Assembly: GCA_001790315.1 (NCBI GenBank)
Contig: MGCE01000152.1
Span: 1 to 15,020, forward strand
Direction of reading: 5' to 3'
Source: Candidatus Rokubacteria bacterium RIFCSPLOWO2_02_FULL_72_37
GTDB lineage: Bacteria; Methylomirabilota; Methylomirabilia; Rokubacteriales; CSP1-6
DNA length: 15,020 bases
Under the pieces are notes generated by a model. It saw only the letters and a program-made list of their open reading frames with translations, did not search any database and was not told where the DNA came from. Position numbers and translations under genes: made by a program. Shown here piece after piece: positions 7,359 through 14,031 of this stretch (positions are counted from its first letter, which is position 1; the number at the start of each line of letters is the position of its first letter).

Positions 7359-7364
7359 AGGCTC
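7349..7364 (+). promoter_or_regulatory. GNRA-loop hairpin next to the ribosome binding site of the second mutase
   Basis: GAGCCT (7349-7354) and AGGCTC (7359-7364) form a perfect 6-bp stem closed by a GAGA tetraloop. Immediately downstream are AAGGAG (7366-7371) and, 6 nt later, ATG 7378. The stem ends just before the ribosome binding site, so it could stabilise an mRNA 5' end after processing, or keep the site accessible. The function is inferred. Confidence 0.5.
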
Positions 7365-7377
7365 TAAGGAGCCAGGT

Positions 7378-9030
7378 ATGGACGAGCGCGAACGGATCGA
7401 GGCCGCGACGGCGCGCTGGGCGCAGGCGCTCGCCGGGGCGAAGCCGCTGGCGCCGGAGGCGCTGCCCTGCGGGATCCCGGTCGAGCCGCTCTATACGCCG
7501 GCGGACGTCGAGGGTGGCTATCTCGAGCGGCTCGGTGTCCCGGGCGAGTACCCGTTCACCCGCGGCGTGTACCCGACGATGTACCGCGGCCGTCCCTGGA
7601 CGATCCGGCAGTACGCCGGGTTCGGCACCGCGGAGGAGTCGAACCGCCGCTACCGGTACCTGCTCGAGCACGGGCAGACCGGGCTCTCGGTGGCGCTCGA
7701 CCTGCCCACCCAGTGCGGCTACGACAGTGACGACCCGATGGCGGAGGCCGAGGTCGGGCGCGTGGGCGTCGCGATCGACACGCTCCGCGACATGGAGATC
7801 CTCTTCGACGGCCTGCCGCTCGACCGGGTCAGCACCTCGTTCACGATCAACGGCACGGCCGCGATCCTGCTCGCGATGTACGTCGCGGTCGCCGAGGCGC
7901 AGGGCGTCGCGCCGGCGAGGATCGCGGGCACGATCCAGAACGACATCCTGAAGGAATACGTCGCGCGCGGCACCTGGATCTTCCCGGTGGAGCCCTCGCT
8001 GCGTCTCATCGCCGACACGATCGAGTTCTGCGCCGAGCGCCTGCCCCGCTTCAACCCGATCTCGATCGCCGGCGCGCACTTCCGGGACGCCGGCGGCACC
8101 GCGGTCCAGGAGGCGGCCTACACGCTCGCCGACGCCTTCGCCTACGTCGAGACCGTGCGCGCGCGGGGCATCGAGGTCGACCGCTTCGCGCCCCAGCTCT
8201 CGTTCTTCTTCTACACGTACACCGACGTCTTCGAGGAGGTGGCCAAGTACCGCGCGATGCGCCGGCTCTGGGCGCGCGTGATGCGCGACCGCTTCGGCGC
8301 GCGCCGGCCGGAGTCCCTCATGTTCCGCTTCGGCAACGTGTGCGGCGGGCACTCGCTCACGCGCGAGGAGCCGCTCAACAACATCGCCCGCGTGACGCTC
8401 GGCGCGCTCGCCTCGGTGCTCGGCGGCACGCAGTCGATGTTCACCGCGGCGTGGGACGAGGCGTACGCGATCCCGACCGAGGAGTCGGCGCGGACGGCGC
8501 TCCGGATCCAGCAGATCCTGCTCCACGAGTCGGGCGCCGCGCGCACGATCGACCCGCTCGCGGGCTCGTACTACGTCGAGGCGCTCACCGAGCGGATGGA
8601 GCGCGCGATCGAGGCGGAGCTCCTGCGCGTCGACGCGCAGGGCGGCATGGTGCGCGCGGTCGAGACCGGCTGGGTGCAGCGCGAGATCCACCGCGAGGCC
8701 TACCGCCAGGAGCGCGAGCGTCAGGCGGGCACGCGGGTCGTCGTCGGCGTCAACCGGTTCCGGGACAAGCGCGCGGCGCCGCCGGTGGCGATGCACCGGG
8801 CCGACCCGGCCCTGGCCGCGCGCCAGGCGGCGCGCCTCGACCAGGTGCGGCGCACGCGCGACGGGGCGCGCGTCGCGCAGGCGCTCGCCGCGCTGCGCGA
8901 GGGCGCTACGGGCAAGGACAACCTGATGCCGCTGCTCCTCGACGCCGTGCGCGCCTGCGCGAGCGTGGGCGAGATCGCGGGCGTGCTGCGAGAGGTCTGG
9001 GGCGTGTTCCGCGAGCCCGCGGTCGTATGA
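7378..9030 (+). CDS. B12-dependent acyl-CoA mutase large subunit (methylmalonyl-CoA mutase type)
   Basis: A 550-residue split-type large subunit catalysing a radical carbon-skeleton rearrangement of an acyl-CoA. Strong family blocks: YPFTRGVYPTMYRGRPWTIRQ (58-78; key YPTMYR), GLSVALDLPT, AGTIQNDILKEY (183-194), LSFFFYTYTDVFEEVAKYR. Methylmalonyl-CoA mutase hallmarks are kept: Tyr79 (Tyr89 of the Propionibacterium enzyme), Arg197 (Arg207) and His234 (His244), so a dicarboxylic CoA ester is expected. Tyr243 is replaced by Ala233 and the THRG loop by TQCG, so a substituted methylmalonyl- or succinyl-type substrate is possible. AAGGAG lies 6 nt before the ATG. The stop overlaps the next start (ATGA), whose product supplies the B12 domain. 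Confidence 0.94.
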   Translation: MDERERIEAATARWAQALAGAKPLAPEALPCGIPVEPLYTPADVEGGYLERLGVPGEYPFTRGVYPTMYRGRPWTIRQYAGFGTAEESNRRYRYLLEHGQTGLSVALDLPTQCGYDSDDPMAEAEVGRVGVAIDTLRDMEILFDGLPLDRVSTSFTINGTAAILLAMYVAVAEAQGVAPARIAGTIQNDILKEYVARGTWIFPVEPSLRLIADTIEFCAERLPRFNPISIAGAHFRDAGGTAVQEAAYTLADAFAYVETVRARGIEVDRFAPQLSFFFYTYTDVFEEVAKYRAMRRLWARVMRDRFGARRPESLMFRFGNVCGGHSLTREEPLNNIARVTLGALASVLGGTQSMFTAAWDEAYAIPTEESARTALRIQQILLHESGAARTIDPLAGSYYVEALTERMERAIEAELLRVDAQGGMVRAVETGWVQREIHREAYRQERERQAGTRVVVGVNRFRDKRAAPPVAMHRADPALAARQAARLDQVRRTRDGARVAQALAALREGATGKDNLMPLLLDAVRACASVGEIAGVLREVWGVFREPAVV

Positions 9031-10634
9031 AGATCCTGGTCGCGAAGCCGGGACTCGACGGCCACGATCGGGGCGCGAAGATCGTGGCGCAGGCGTTGCG
9101 CGACGCGGGCTTCGAGGTGCTCTACACGGGCCTGCGCCAGCGGCCGGCGGAGATCGTCGCCGCCGCGGTCCAGGAGGACGTGGACCTGATCGGGCTGTCG
9201 ATCCTCTCGGGCGCCCACGTCGAGCTGACCGCGCGGGTGATGCGCGGCCTCGCGGAGGCCGGCGCCTCCGGCATCCGGGTGATCGTCGGCGGCGCGATCC
9301 CGGACGAGGACGTGCCGGCGCTCCTCGGGCTCGGCGTCGCGCGGGTCTTCAGCGCGGGCACGCCGCTCGAGGCGCTCGTGGAGGGCGTGCGCGCGGCCCT
9401 CGCCGCGGCCCCGGCGTCGGCGCCGTCGCCCGCGCCGGCGGCGCCGACGGCCGGGCCGCTCGCCGGCGTCCGCGTGCTGGACCTCACCCGCTACCTCGCG
9501 GGGCCGCACGGCTCGCAGCTCCTCGGACAGCTCGGCGCCGAGGTCATCAAGATCGAGTCGCCCGAGCGCGGCGACCCGATGCGGAACGTGTCGCTCTACT
9601 TCCAGGACGGGCTCAGCGCCCACTTCGTGAGCGGGAACGCGTCGAAGAAGAGCGTGACGCTCGACCTGCACCGGCCGGAGGGGCGCCGGGTCTTCCTCGA
9701 GCTGGTCGAGCACGTGGACGTCCTGATGGAGAACTTCCGCCCGGGGACGCTGGCGCGGCTCGGGCTCGGCTACGAGGCCTTGGCCGCCGTGAACCCGCGC
9801 CTCGTGCTCGCCTCGGTGTCCGGCTTCGGCCAGACCGGGCCGTGGCGCGACTGGGCCTCGTACGACCTGATCGCGCAGGCGGTGGGGGGCGGCATGAGCC
9901 TCACCGGCGAGGCGGGCCAGCCGCCCGTGAAGATGGGGCTCCCCGTCGGGGATCTCGCGGCCGGCGTGTTCGCCGCGCTCGGCATCGTCGCCGCGCTCTA
10001 CCGGCGTCGCGAGACCGGGCGCGGGACGGCGGTCGACGTCGCGATGATGGACGTGCAGATGTCGCTGCTGAGCTATCTCGCGCACTACTACTGGGCGTCC
10101 GGGAACGTGCCGGAGCCGGAGGGCGCGGGCCACCCGAACGTCGTGCCCTACCAGATCTTCCCGACGCCGACGGGCTGGCTCGCGATCGCCGTCTACGGCG
10201 ACCACTTCTGGCCCGGCTTCTGCCGCGCGCTCGAGCTGCCTGAGCTCGTCGCCGACCCGCGCTACGCGACCAACGAGGCGCGCTGCCAGCACCGCGAGCC
10301 CCTCGTGGCGCTGCTCGCCGAGCGGCTCGCCACGCGGCCGCGCGAGGCGTGGATGGCGCGCCTCGCCGCCGAGGGGGTGCCGGCCGGCCCGGTGCACCGC
10401 GTGAACGAGGCGCTCGCCTCGCCGCAGGCGGAGGCGCGGCACATGGTCCAGCGCCTGAAGAGCCGGAGCGGTGAGGAGCTGCTGCTGCTCGGCTGCCCGA
10501 TCAAGCTCGCGGAGGGCGAACCGGCCCTCGGGGCGCCGCCGGCGCTCGGCCAGCACACCGACGAGGTCCTCGCCGGGCTCCTGGGCTACGACACGGACCG
10601 GATCCAGCGCCTCCGGCGCGAGCGGATCATCTAG
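9027..10634 (+). CDS. Fusion: B12-binding domain + class III (CaiB/BaiF) CoA-transferase
   Basis: A 535-residue two-domain protein. Residues 1-126 are a mutase-type B12 domain with canonical DGHDRG (D11, H13, G16), LSILSGAH (57-64) and VIVGGAIPDED. Residues 127-144 are an Ala/Pro-rich linker (AAAPASAPSPAPAAPTAG). Residues 145-535 are a complete family III CoA-transferase: GVRVLDLTRYLAGP (147-160), the nucleotide-contact region GAEVIKIESPERGDPMR, ENFRPG (235-240), and SYDLIAQAVGG, where D280 is the predicted acyl-anhydride-forming Asp. No stop or frameshift lies between the domains. The gene is ATGA-coupled to the mutase large subunit, which otherwise lacks a B12 domain. The protein thus probably is the small subunit of that mutase and also makes or recycles its CoA ester (inference). 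Confidence 0.92.
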   Translation: MKILVAKPGLDGHDRGAKIVAQALRDAGFEVLYTGLRQRPAEIVAAAVQEDVDLIGLSILSGAHVELTARVMRGLAEAGASGIRVIVGGAIPDEDVPALLGLGVARVFSAGTPLEALVEGVRAALAAAPASAPSPAPAAPTAGPLAGVRVLDLTRYLAGPHGSQLLGQLGAEVIKIESPERGDPMRNVSLYFQDGLSAHFVSGNASKKSVTLDLHRPEGRRVFLELVEHVDVLMENFRPGTLARLGLGYEALAAVNPRLVLASVSGFGQTGPWRDWASYDLIAQAVGGGMSLTGEAGQPPVKMGLPVGDLAAGVFAALGIVAALYRRRETGRGTAVDVAMMDVQMSLLSYLAHYYWASGNVPEPEGAGHPNVVPYQIFPTPTGWLAIAVYGDHFWPGFCRALELPELVADPRYATNEARCQHREPLVALLAERLATRPREAWMARLAAEGVPAGPVHRVNEALASPQAEARHMVQRLKSRSGEELLLLGCPIKLAEGEPALGAPPALGQHTDEVLAGLLGYDTDRIQRLRRERII

Positions 10635-10644
10635 CGGATCATGT
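10621..10644 (+). repeat. 12-bp tandem duplication across a stop codon
   Basis: AGCGGATCATCT (10621-10632) is followed directly by AGCGGATCATGT (10633-10644), with one mismatch. The fusion gene ends with TAG at 10632-10634 on the junction. The second unit creates ATGTGA (10641-10646), a start-stop pair just before the GAGGAGGGA ribosome binding site of the next gene. Probably a slippage event without function. Confidence 0.7.
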
Positions 10645-10658
10645 GAGGAGGGACTCCG

Positions 10659-11507
10659 ATGCCCATCGCCTACATCCAGCGCACCCGTGAACGCTACGCG
10701 GAGTACCCGCCGTACAAGTGGGCGGTCAACACCGAGGCGCCCTGGGCGCCGCTCGGGAAGCCGCTCAAGGACTGCCGGCTCGCCCTCCTGTCCTCAGGCG
10801 GCTTCTACGTCGAGGGCCAGGAGCCGTTCGGTGAGAGCGACGTCTCCTACCGCCTGATCCCGAAGGAGACGCGGCTCTCCGACCTGCGCATCTACCACCA
10901 CGGCTACCGCGACGCCGACGCCGACCGCGACCCGAACTGCGTGTTCCCCCTCGACCGGCTGCGCGAGTTCGAGGCCGCGGGCGTGATCGGCGCGCTCGCC
11001 GACGCCGCGGTGAGCTTCGTGATGACCTACTCGCCCCGCCGCGACCTCGAGCGCGGGCCGAAGATCGCCGCCGAGCTCCAGCGGATGCGCGTCGACGCGG
11101 CCCTCTGCGTTCCCGTCTGACCGGTCTGCCACCAGTCCGTCGGACTGGTCGCGCGGGCCATCGAGGAGGCGGGGATCCCGACGCTCTGCATGAGCGCGGC
11201 CTGGGATCTCACGTTCGCGGTGCGGCCGCCGCGCGCCGTCTTCGTCAACTTCCCGCTCAACCACGAGACCGGCAAGGCCAACGACCCGGCGCTCCAGCGC
11301 CGCATCCTGCTCGACGCGTTCCGCGCCTTCGAGACGCTCTGGGCGCCGGGCCAGATCCTCACGCTGCCGTACGTCTGGGACCCGGCGGACCGGAGCTGGG
11401 AGGACACGGACTTCGGGCCCGGCGTCGAGCTCTACGGCGTCGGCACCTCGATCCAGGGCGGCTTCGGCGAGCGCACGCTCGGCCGCGCGGGTGCGCCGCA
11501 GGTCTGA
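10659..11507 (+). CDS. GrdB/PrdB-like selenoprotein (in-frame UGA read as selenocysteine)
   Basis: Resembles the glycine/sarcosine/betaine/D-proline reductase selenoprotein B family. The frame has a TGA at 11118-11120, but the family sequence continues in the same frame on both sides. Before it lie YIQRTRERY, HHGYRDADADRDPNCVFPLDRL and VDAALCVPV; after it lie PVCHQSVGLVARAIEEAGIPT and PPRAVFVNFPLNHETGKANDP. Read through, the product is 282 residues with Sec154 in a U-P-V-C motif (UxxC, Cys157), the redox motif expected at this place. The length is nearer to PrdB than to GrdB. A SECIS-like hairpin follows the UGA. GAGGAGGGA 5 nt before ATG 10659 is a strong ribosome binding site. The substrate is unknown and no GrdA, GrdC or pyruvoyl-type partner is present, so Stickland reduction cannot be assumed. 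It is 24 bp behind the CoA-transferase fusion, in the same apparent operon. Confidence 0.87.
11131..11149 (+). promoter_or_regulatory. Bacterial SECIS-like hairpin after the UGA codon
   Basis: ACCAGTCC (11131-11138) and GGACTGGT (11142-11149) form a perfect 8-bp stem with loop GTC (11139-11141). The loop starts after 18 nt downstream of the UGA at 11118-11120 and has G as first base. From memory, the bacterial SECIS pattern asks for a loop about 16-37 nt after UGA, a stem of at least 4 bp and a G within the first two loop bases; all hold. It would recruit SelB with Sec-tRNA. The stem lies inside coding sequence (DNA for HQSVGLV). Confidence 0.82.
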
Positions 11508-11512
11508 CCGGG

Positions 11513-11540
11513 CCGCCGGCCGCCTCACGCGGTCCGGCGG
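11513..11540. terminator. GC-rich hairpin between convergent genes
   Basis: CCGCCGGCCGC (11513-11523) pairs with GCGG-T-CCGGCGG (11529-11540) with a single bulged T at 11533 and loop CTCAC. It starts 5 bp after the selenoprotein stop and covers the stop of the minus-strand channel gene (11525-11527). There is no T-run on either side, so an intrinsic terminator is uncertain, but a bidirectional transcription barrier or mRNA 3' end is plausible. Confidence 0.45.
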
Positions 11541-12385
11541 GGCAGCAGGTAGACGAACCAGTACACCGCGCCGACGAGGAGCGCGCCGCCGATCACGTTG
11601 CCGAGCGTCACGGGCGCGAGGTTGCGCGCGAGGAACGCGCCCCAGCCGAGCGCCGCGGCGTGCGCCGCGAGGCCGTGCGCGTCGACGAAGCCCGGGTCGA
11701 GCGCGGCGATGAAGAGGCCGACCGGCACGAAGTACATGTTCGCGATCGAGTGCTCGAAGCCGGACGCGACGAAGGCGGCGATCGGCGGCACGATCGCGAG
11801 GACGCGGTCGGCCGTGGTGCGCGCGCTGTAGCAGAGCCACACCGCGAGGCAGACCAGCACGTTGCAGAGAGCCCCGAGCGTCACCGCCTGCCAGAAGCCG
11901 AGCCGGAGCTTCGCCGCGGCGATCTCCACCGCCGTCACGCCGAAGGCGCCGCCGCCGGCCTCGTACGTGCCGCCCGCCCAGACCGCGAGCGCCACGGACG
12001 CGGCGCCGAGGAAGTTCCCGACGTAGACGATGCTCCAGTTCCGGAGGAGCGCCGCGGTGGGGACGCGCCCGCCGGCCCACGCCATCACGATCAGGTTGTT
12101 GCCGGTGAACAGCTCGGCGCCACCGACGACGACCAGGATCAGGCCGAGACTGAAGACGACGCCCGCGAGCACGCGCATGGCGCCCCACGGCGCGGCGGCG
12201 GAGCCCGCCAGCGTGACGGTCGCCACGACGGCGCCGAGGGCGATGAAGGCGCCCGCGAGCACGGCGAGGGCCAGGAGGCTCGGCTTGTCGAGCGCGGCCT
12301 TCTTCACGCCGATCTCCTCGGCCCGCCTCGCCATCTCCGGGGGCAGCAGCGCATCGAAGCGGGGAATCGAGTCTTCGCCCGTCAT
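11525..12385 (-). CDS. Formate/nitrite transporter (FNT) family channel
   Basis: A 286-residue inner-membrane channel of the FocA/NirC family, a pentamer passing formate, nitrite or other small monovalent anions. Hydrophobic helices span roughly 37-60, 68-90, 113-138, 163-187, 195-228 and 259-282 (six expected in the family). Signatures are GGAELFTGNN (88-97, with Thr94 at the omega-loop position), NFLGA (124-128), CNVLVCLAVW (174-183), FEHSIANMYFVP (210-221, His212 at the pore-His position) and TLGNVIGG (260-267). ATG at 12385-12383 is supported by a perfect AAGGAGG (12400-12394) 8 nt upstream. It is transcribed against the selenoprotein operon, so it is not part of that unit. The exact anion cannot be told from sequence. 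Confidence 0.93.
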   Translation of the reverse strand: MTGEDSIPRFDALLPPEMARRAEEIGVKKAALDKPSLLALAVLAGAFIALGAVVATVTLAGSAAAPWGAMRVLAGVVFSLGLILVVVGGAELFTGNNLIVMAWAGGRVPTAALLRNWSIVYVGNFLGAASVALAVWAGGTYEAGGGAFGVTAVEIAAAKLRLGFWQAVTLGALCNVLVCLAVWLCYSARTTADRVLAIVPPIAAFVASGFEHSIANMYFVPVGLFIAALDPGFVDAHGLAAHAAALGWGAFLARNLAPVTLGNVIGGALLVGAVYWFVYLLPRRTA

Positions 12386-12570
12386 CTGGATATCCTCCTT
12401 CGCGGACCGGCGGCGGCCATGAGGGCCGGTGGGCCTGCGGTGTCGATTTCTCGCAAGGTTACGGCACCAGGCCCCTTCCGCGCGAAGGAGTTACGGCTCC
12501 GGGCGCGGCGCCGGCGCCCTCGAAACACGTTCGGGTTGCCCACCGGGCGTTGCTAGAATCGGTGATACCG
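12386..12570. other. Divergent intergenic region with small repeats and hairpins
   Basis: This gap holds the leaders of the channel gene (minus) and the amidase gene (plus). GTTACGGC occurs at 12458-12465 and 12490-12497, 32 bp apart (about three helical turns), a possible paired protein site. CCTTC/GAAGG (12474-12478, 12484-12488) and GGGCGC/GCGCCC (12501-12506, 12514-12519) can form hairpins. No small gene is evident. Confidence 0.5.
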
Positions 12571-12572
12571 AT
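12551..12572 (+). promoter_or_regulatory. Putative extended -10 and inverted repeat over the amidase start
   Basis: TGCTAGAAT (12551-12559) fits an extended -10 element (TGnTAnAAT). No good -35 lies at 17 bp; TTCGGG at 12530-12535 is a weak candidate. Transcription would begin near 12566, giving an almost leaderless mRNA. ATCGGT (12558-12563) and ACCGAT (12567-12572) form a perfect inverted repeat with a 3-base spacer GAT, overlapping both the -10 and the first two bases of the start codon. It could be an operator, but chance is possible. Confidence 0.4.
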
Positions 12573-14025
12573 GCGCGCCAGACACTTCGTCCTCGGTCTC
12601 GCGCTCGCGCTGCTCGCCTGGGCGGCGCCGGCCGGCGCCGAGCTGCCGACGGTGACCCACGAGGGCCGCGCCTACGTCGAGCTCCGGCGCGTGGCCGCCG
12701 TCCTGCAGACGCGTCCCGACACGACGCCGTCGAGCATCCGGGCCTACCTGCGCATCCCCAATCACGTCGTGACCCTCACGCGGAACGTGGCGCAGGTGCT
12801 CGTCGATGGCGCGCCGGTGGTGCTCGATGCGCCGGTGCGCGTCCGCGAGGGGGTGTGGCTCGTGCCGGAGTCGTTCGTCAGCCGGGTGCTGCCGCGCCTC
12901 GTCGGCGCCGGCGCGCTGGCGGTGGCGGGCCCGCCGGCGGCGCCCGAGACGACGCTCGAGGAGCTGCGCTATCGCTCGTATCCTTCCTTCACGCGGCTCG
13001 TGCTCGAGACGTCCGCGCCGGTCGAGCACACGATCGAAGCGCAGGGGCCGAAGGAGCTCCGGATCCGCGTGCGGCGGCTCACCGGCGCGCCCCGGAACGA
13101 GGAGGTTCGCGACGGGTTCGTCGACGCGGTCCGCCTCGAGCGCGCGGGCGCGGACGTCCTCCTGCGCGTCACGTTCGAAGGGGCGGCGGGCACCCTGCGC
13201 CCGCTGACGCTCGAGGACCCCCCGCGGCTCGTGTTCGACCTCGTGCGGCCGACGGAGCCGGCGGCTCGGGAGAACAGCGGTGCGCTGGTCACGCCGCTGC
13301 GCACGATCGTGCTCGATGCCGGGCACGGCGGCCACGACTCCGGCGCCGTGGGCCCGACCGGCCTCATGGAGAAGGAGCTGGTCCTCGACGTCACGCTCCG
13401 CGTGAGGAAACTCGTCGAGGAGCGGCTGAATCTGCGGGTGCTGCTCTCGCGCGACACCGACACCTTCATCCCGCTCCGCGACCGGACGAGCTTCGCCAAC
13501 AAAGGGCGTGCCGATCTGTTCGTCTCGATCCACGCCAACGCGCACCGCCAGTCCGCGACCGACGGCGTCGAGACCTACTTCCTGTCGTCGGAAGCGACGG
13601 ACAGCGCCGCGCGTCAGGTGGCGGCGCTCGAGAACGGCACCGTCCAGGCCGAGCAGGCCGGCGGCCGCGGCAACGGGCGGGTCGACATCGTGCGGACGAT
13701 CCTCTGGGACCTGGCGCAGTCGGAGTTCCAGCTCGAGTCCTCGCGGCTCGCCGAGATCGTGCAGGACGCGATGACGGAATCCCTGCGCATCCCGAGCCGC
13801 GGCGTCAAGCAGGCGGGGTTCTACGTCCTCGGCGGCGCGGCGATGCCGGCGATCCTGCTCGAGATCGGCTTCGTGACCAACCCGCGCGAGGAGCGCCGCC
13901 TCAAGACCGCGAAGTACCGGGACGAGATCGCGCGCGCGATCCTCGCGGGCCTCGCCGAGTACAAGCGCCACTGGGATCGGCGCCTGCGCGCGGCCGGCGA
14001 GCCGGCGCCGGTGCGGACGCGGTAG
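12571..14025 (+). CDS. N-acetylmuramoyl-L-alanine amidase (AmiC/LytC type, exported)
   Basis: A 484-residue periplasmic cell-wall hydrolase cutting the bond between MurNAc and L-Ala of peptidoglycan. Residues 1-23 are a signal peptide (MRARHF, hydrophobic core, AGA cleavage site). About 25-115 resembles a copper-amine-oxidase-N-like stalk domain, about 128-227 an AMIN domain for wall or septum targeting. Residues 244-465 are the zinc-dependent Amidase_3 domain, with DAGHGGHDSG (H252), MEKE (E267), SIHAN (H321) as zinc ligands and LLEIGFVTN (E431) as catalytic Glu. The segment between about 342 and 392 matches the insertion that holds the autoinhibitory helix in AmiA/B/C enzymes, so an EnvC-like activator is possible. 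ATG 12571 is preferred to the TTG at 12550, since the signal peptide starts there. RNase PH follows after 6 bp. Confidence 0.93.
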   Translation: MRARHFVLGLALALLAWAAPAGAELPTVTHEGRAYVELRRVAAVLQTRPDTTPSSIRAYLRIPNHVVTLTRNVAQVLVDGAPVVLDAPVRVREGVWLVPESFVSRVLPRLVGAGALAVAGPPAAPETTLEELRYRSYPSFTRLVLETSAPVEHTIEAQGPKELRIRVRRLTGAPRNEEVRDGFVDAVRLERAGADVLLRVTFEGAAGTLRPLTLEDPPRLVFDLVRPTEPAARENSGALVTPLRTIVLDAGHGGHDSGAVGPTGLMEKELVLDVTLRVRKLVEERLNLRVLLSRDTDTFIPLRDRTSFANKGRADLFVSIHANAHRQSATDGVETYFLSSEATDSAARQVAALENGTVQAEQAGGRGNGRVDIVRTILWDLAQSEFQLESSRLAEIVQDAMTESLRIPSRGVKQAGFYVLGGAAMPAILLEIGFVTNPREERRLKTAKYRDEIARAILAGLAEYKRHWDRRLRAAGEPAPVRTR

Positions 14026-14031
14026 CCGGCC

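Noticed and set aside
7228..7360. CRISPR-like array from the repeated blocks
   Set aside because: Only two units, with imperfect ends and homologous cores, overlapping a stop codon; this is a tandem duplication.
11118..11120. Nonsense mutation making the GrdB-like gene a pseudogene
   Set aside because: The UxxC context, the SECIS-like hairpin and absence of other lesions favour selenocysteine recoding; only lack of Sec machinery in the genome would revive this reading.
11190..11507. A separate small gene starting at ATG 11190
   Set aside because: It is in the same frame as the part before the UGA, has no ribosome binding site, and the sequence between 11121 and 11189 is also family-like; it is the 3' part of the selenoprotein gene.
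11505..11552. Read-through of the terminal UGA as a second Sec
   Set aside because: The nearby hairpin loop lacks G, the extension would be only 14 further residues ending at TAG 11550, and it runs into the convergent gene.
12550..12570. TTG 12550 as start of the amidase gene
   Set aside because: It lies just upstream of and inside the predicted -10 region and would put seven extra residues before a typical signal peptide.
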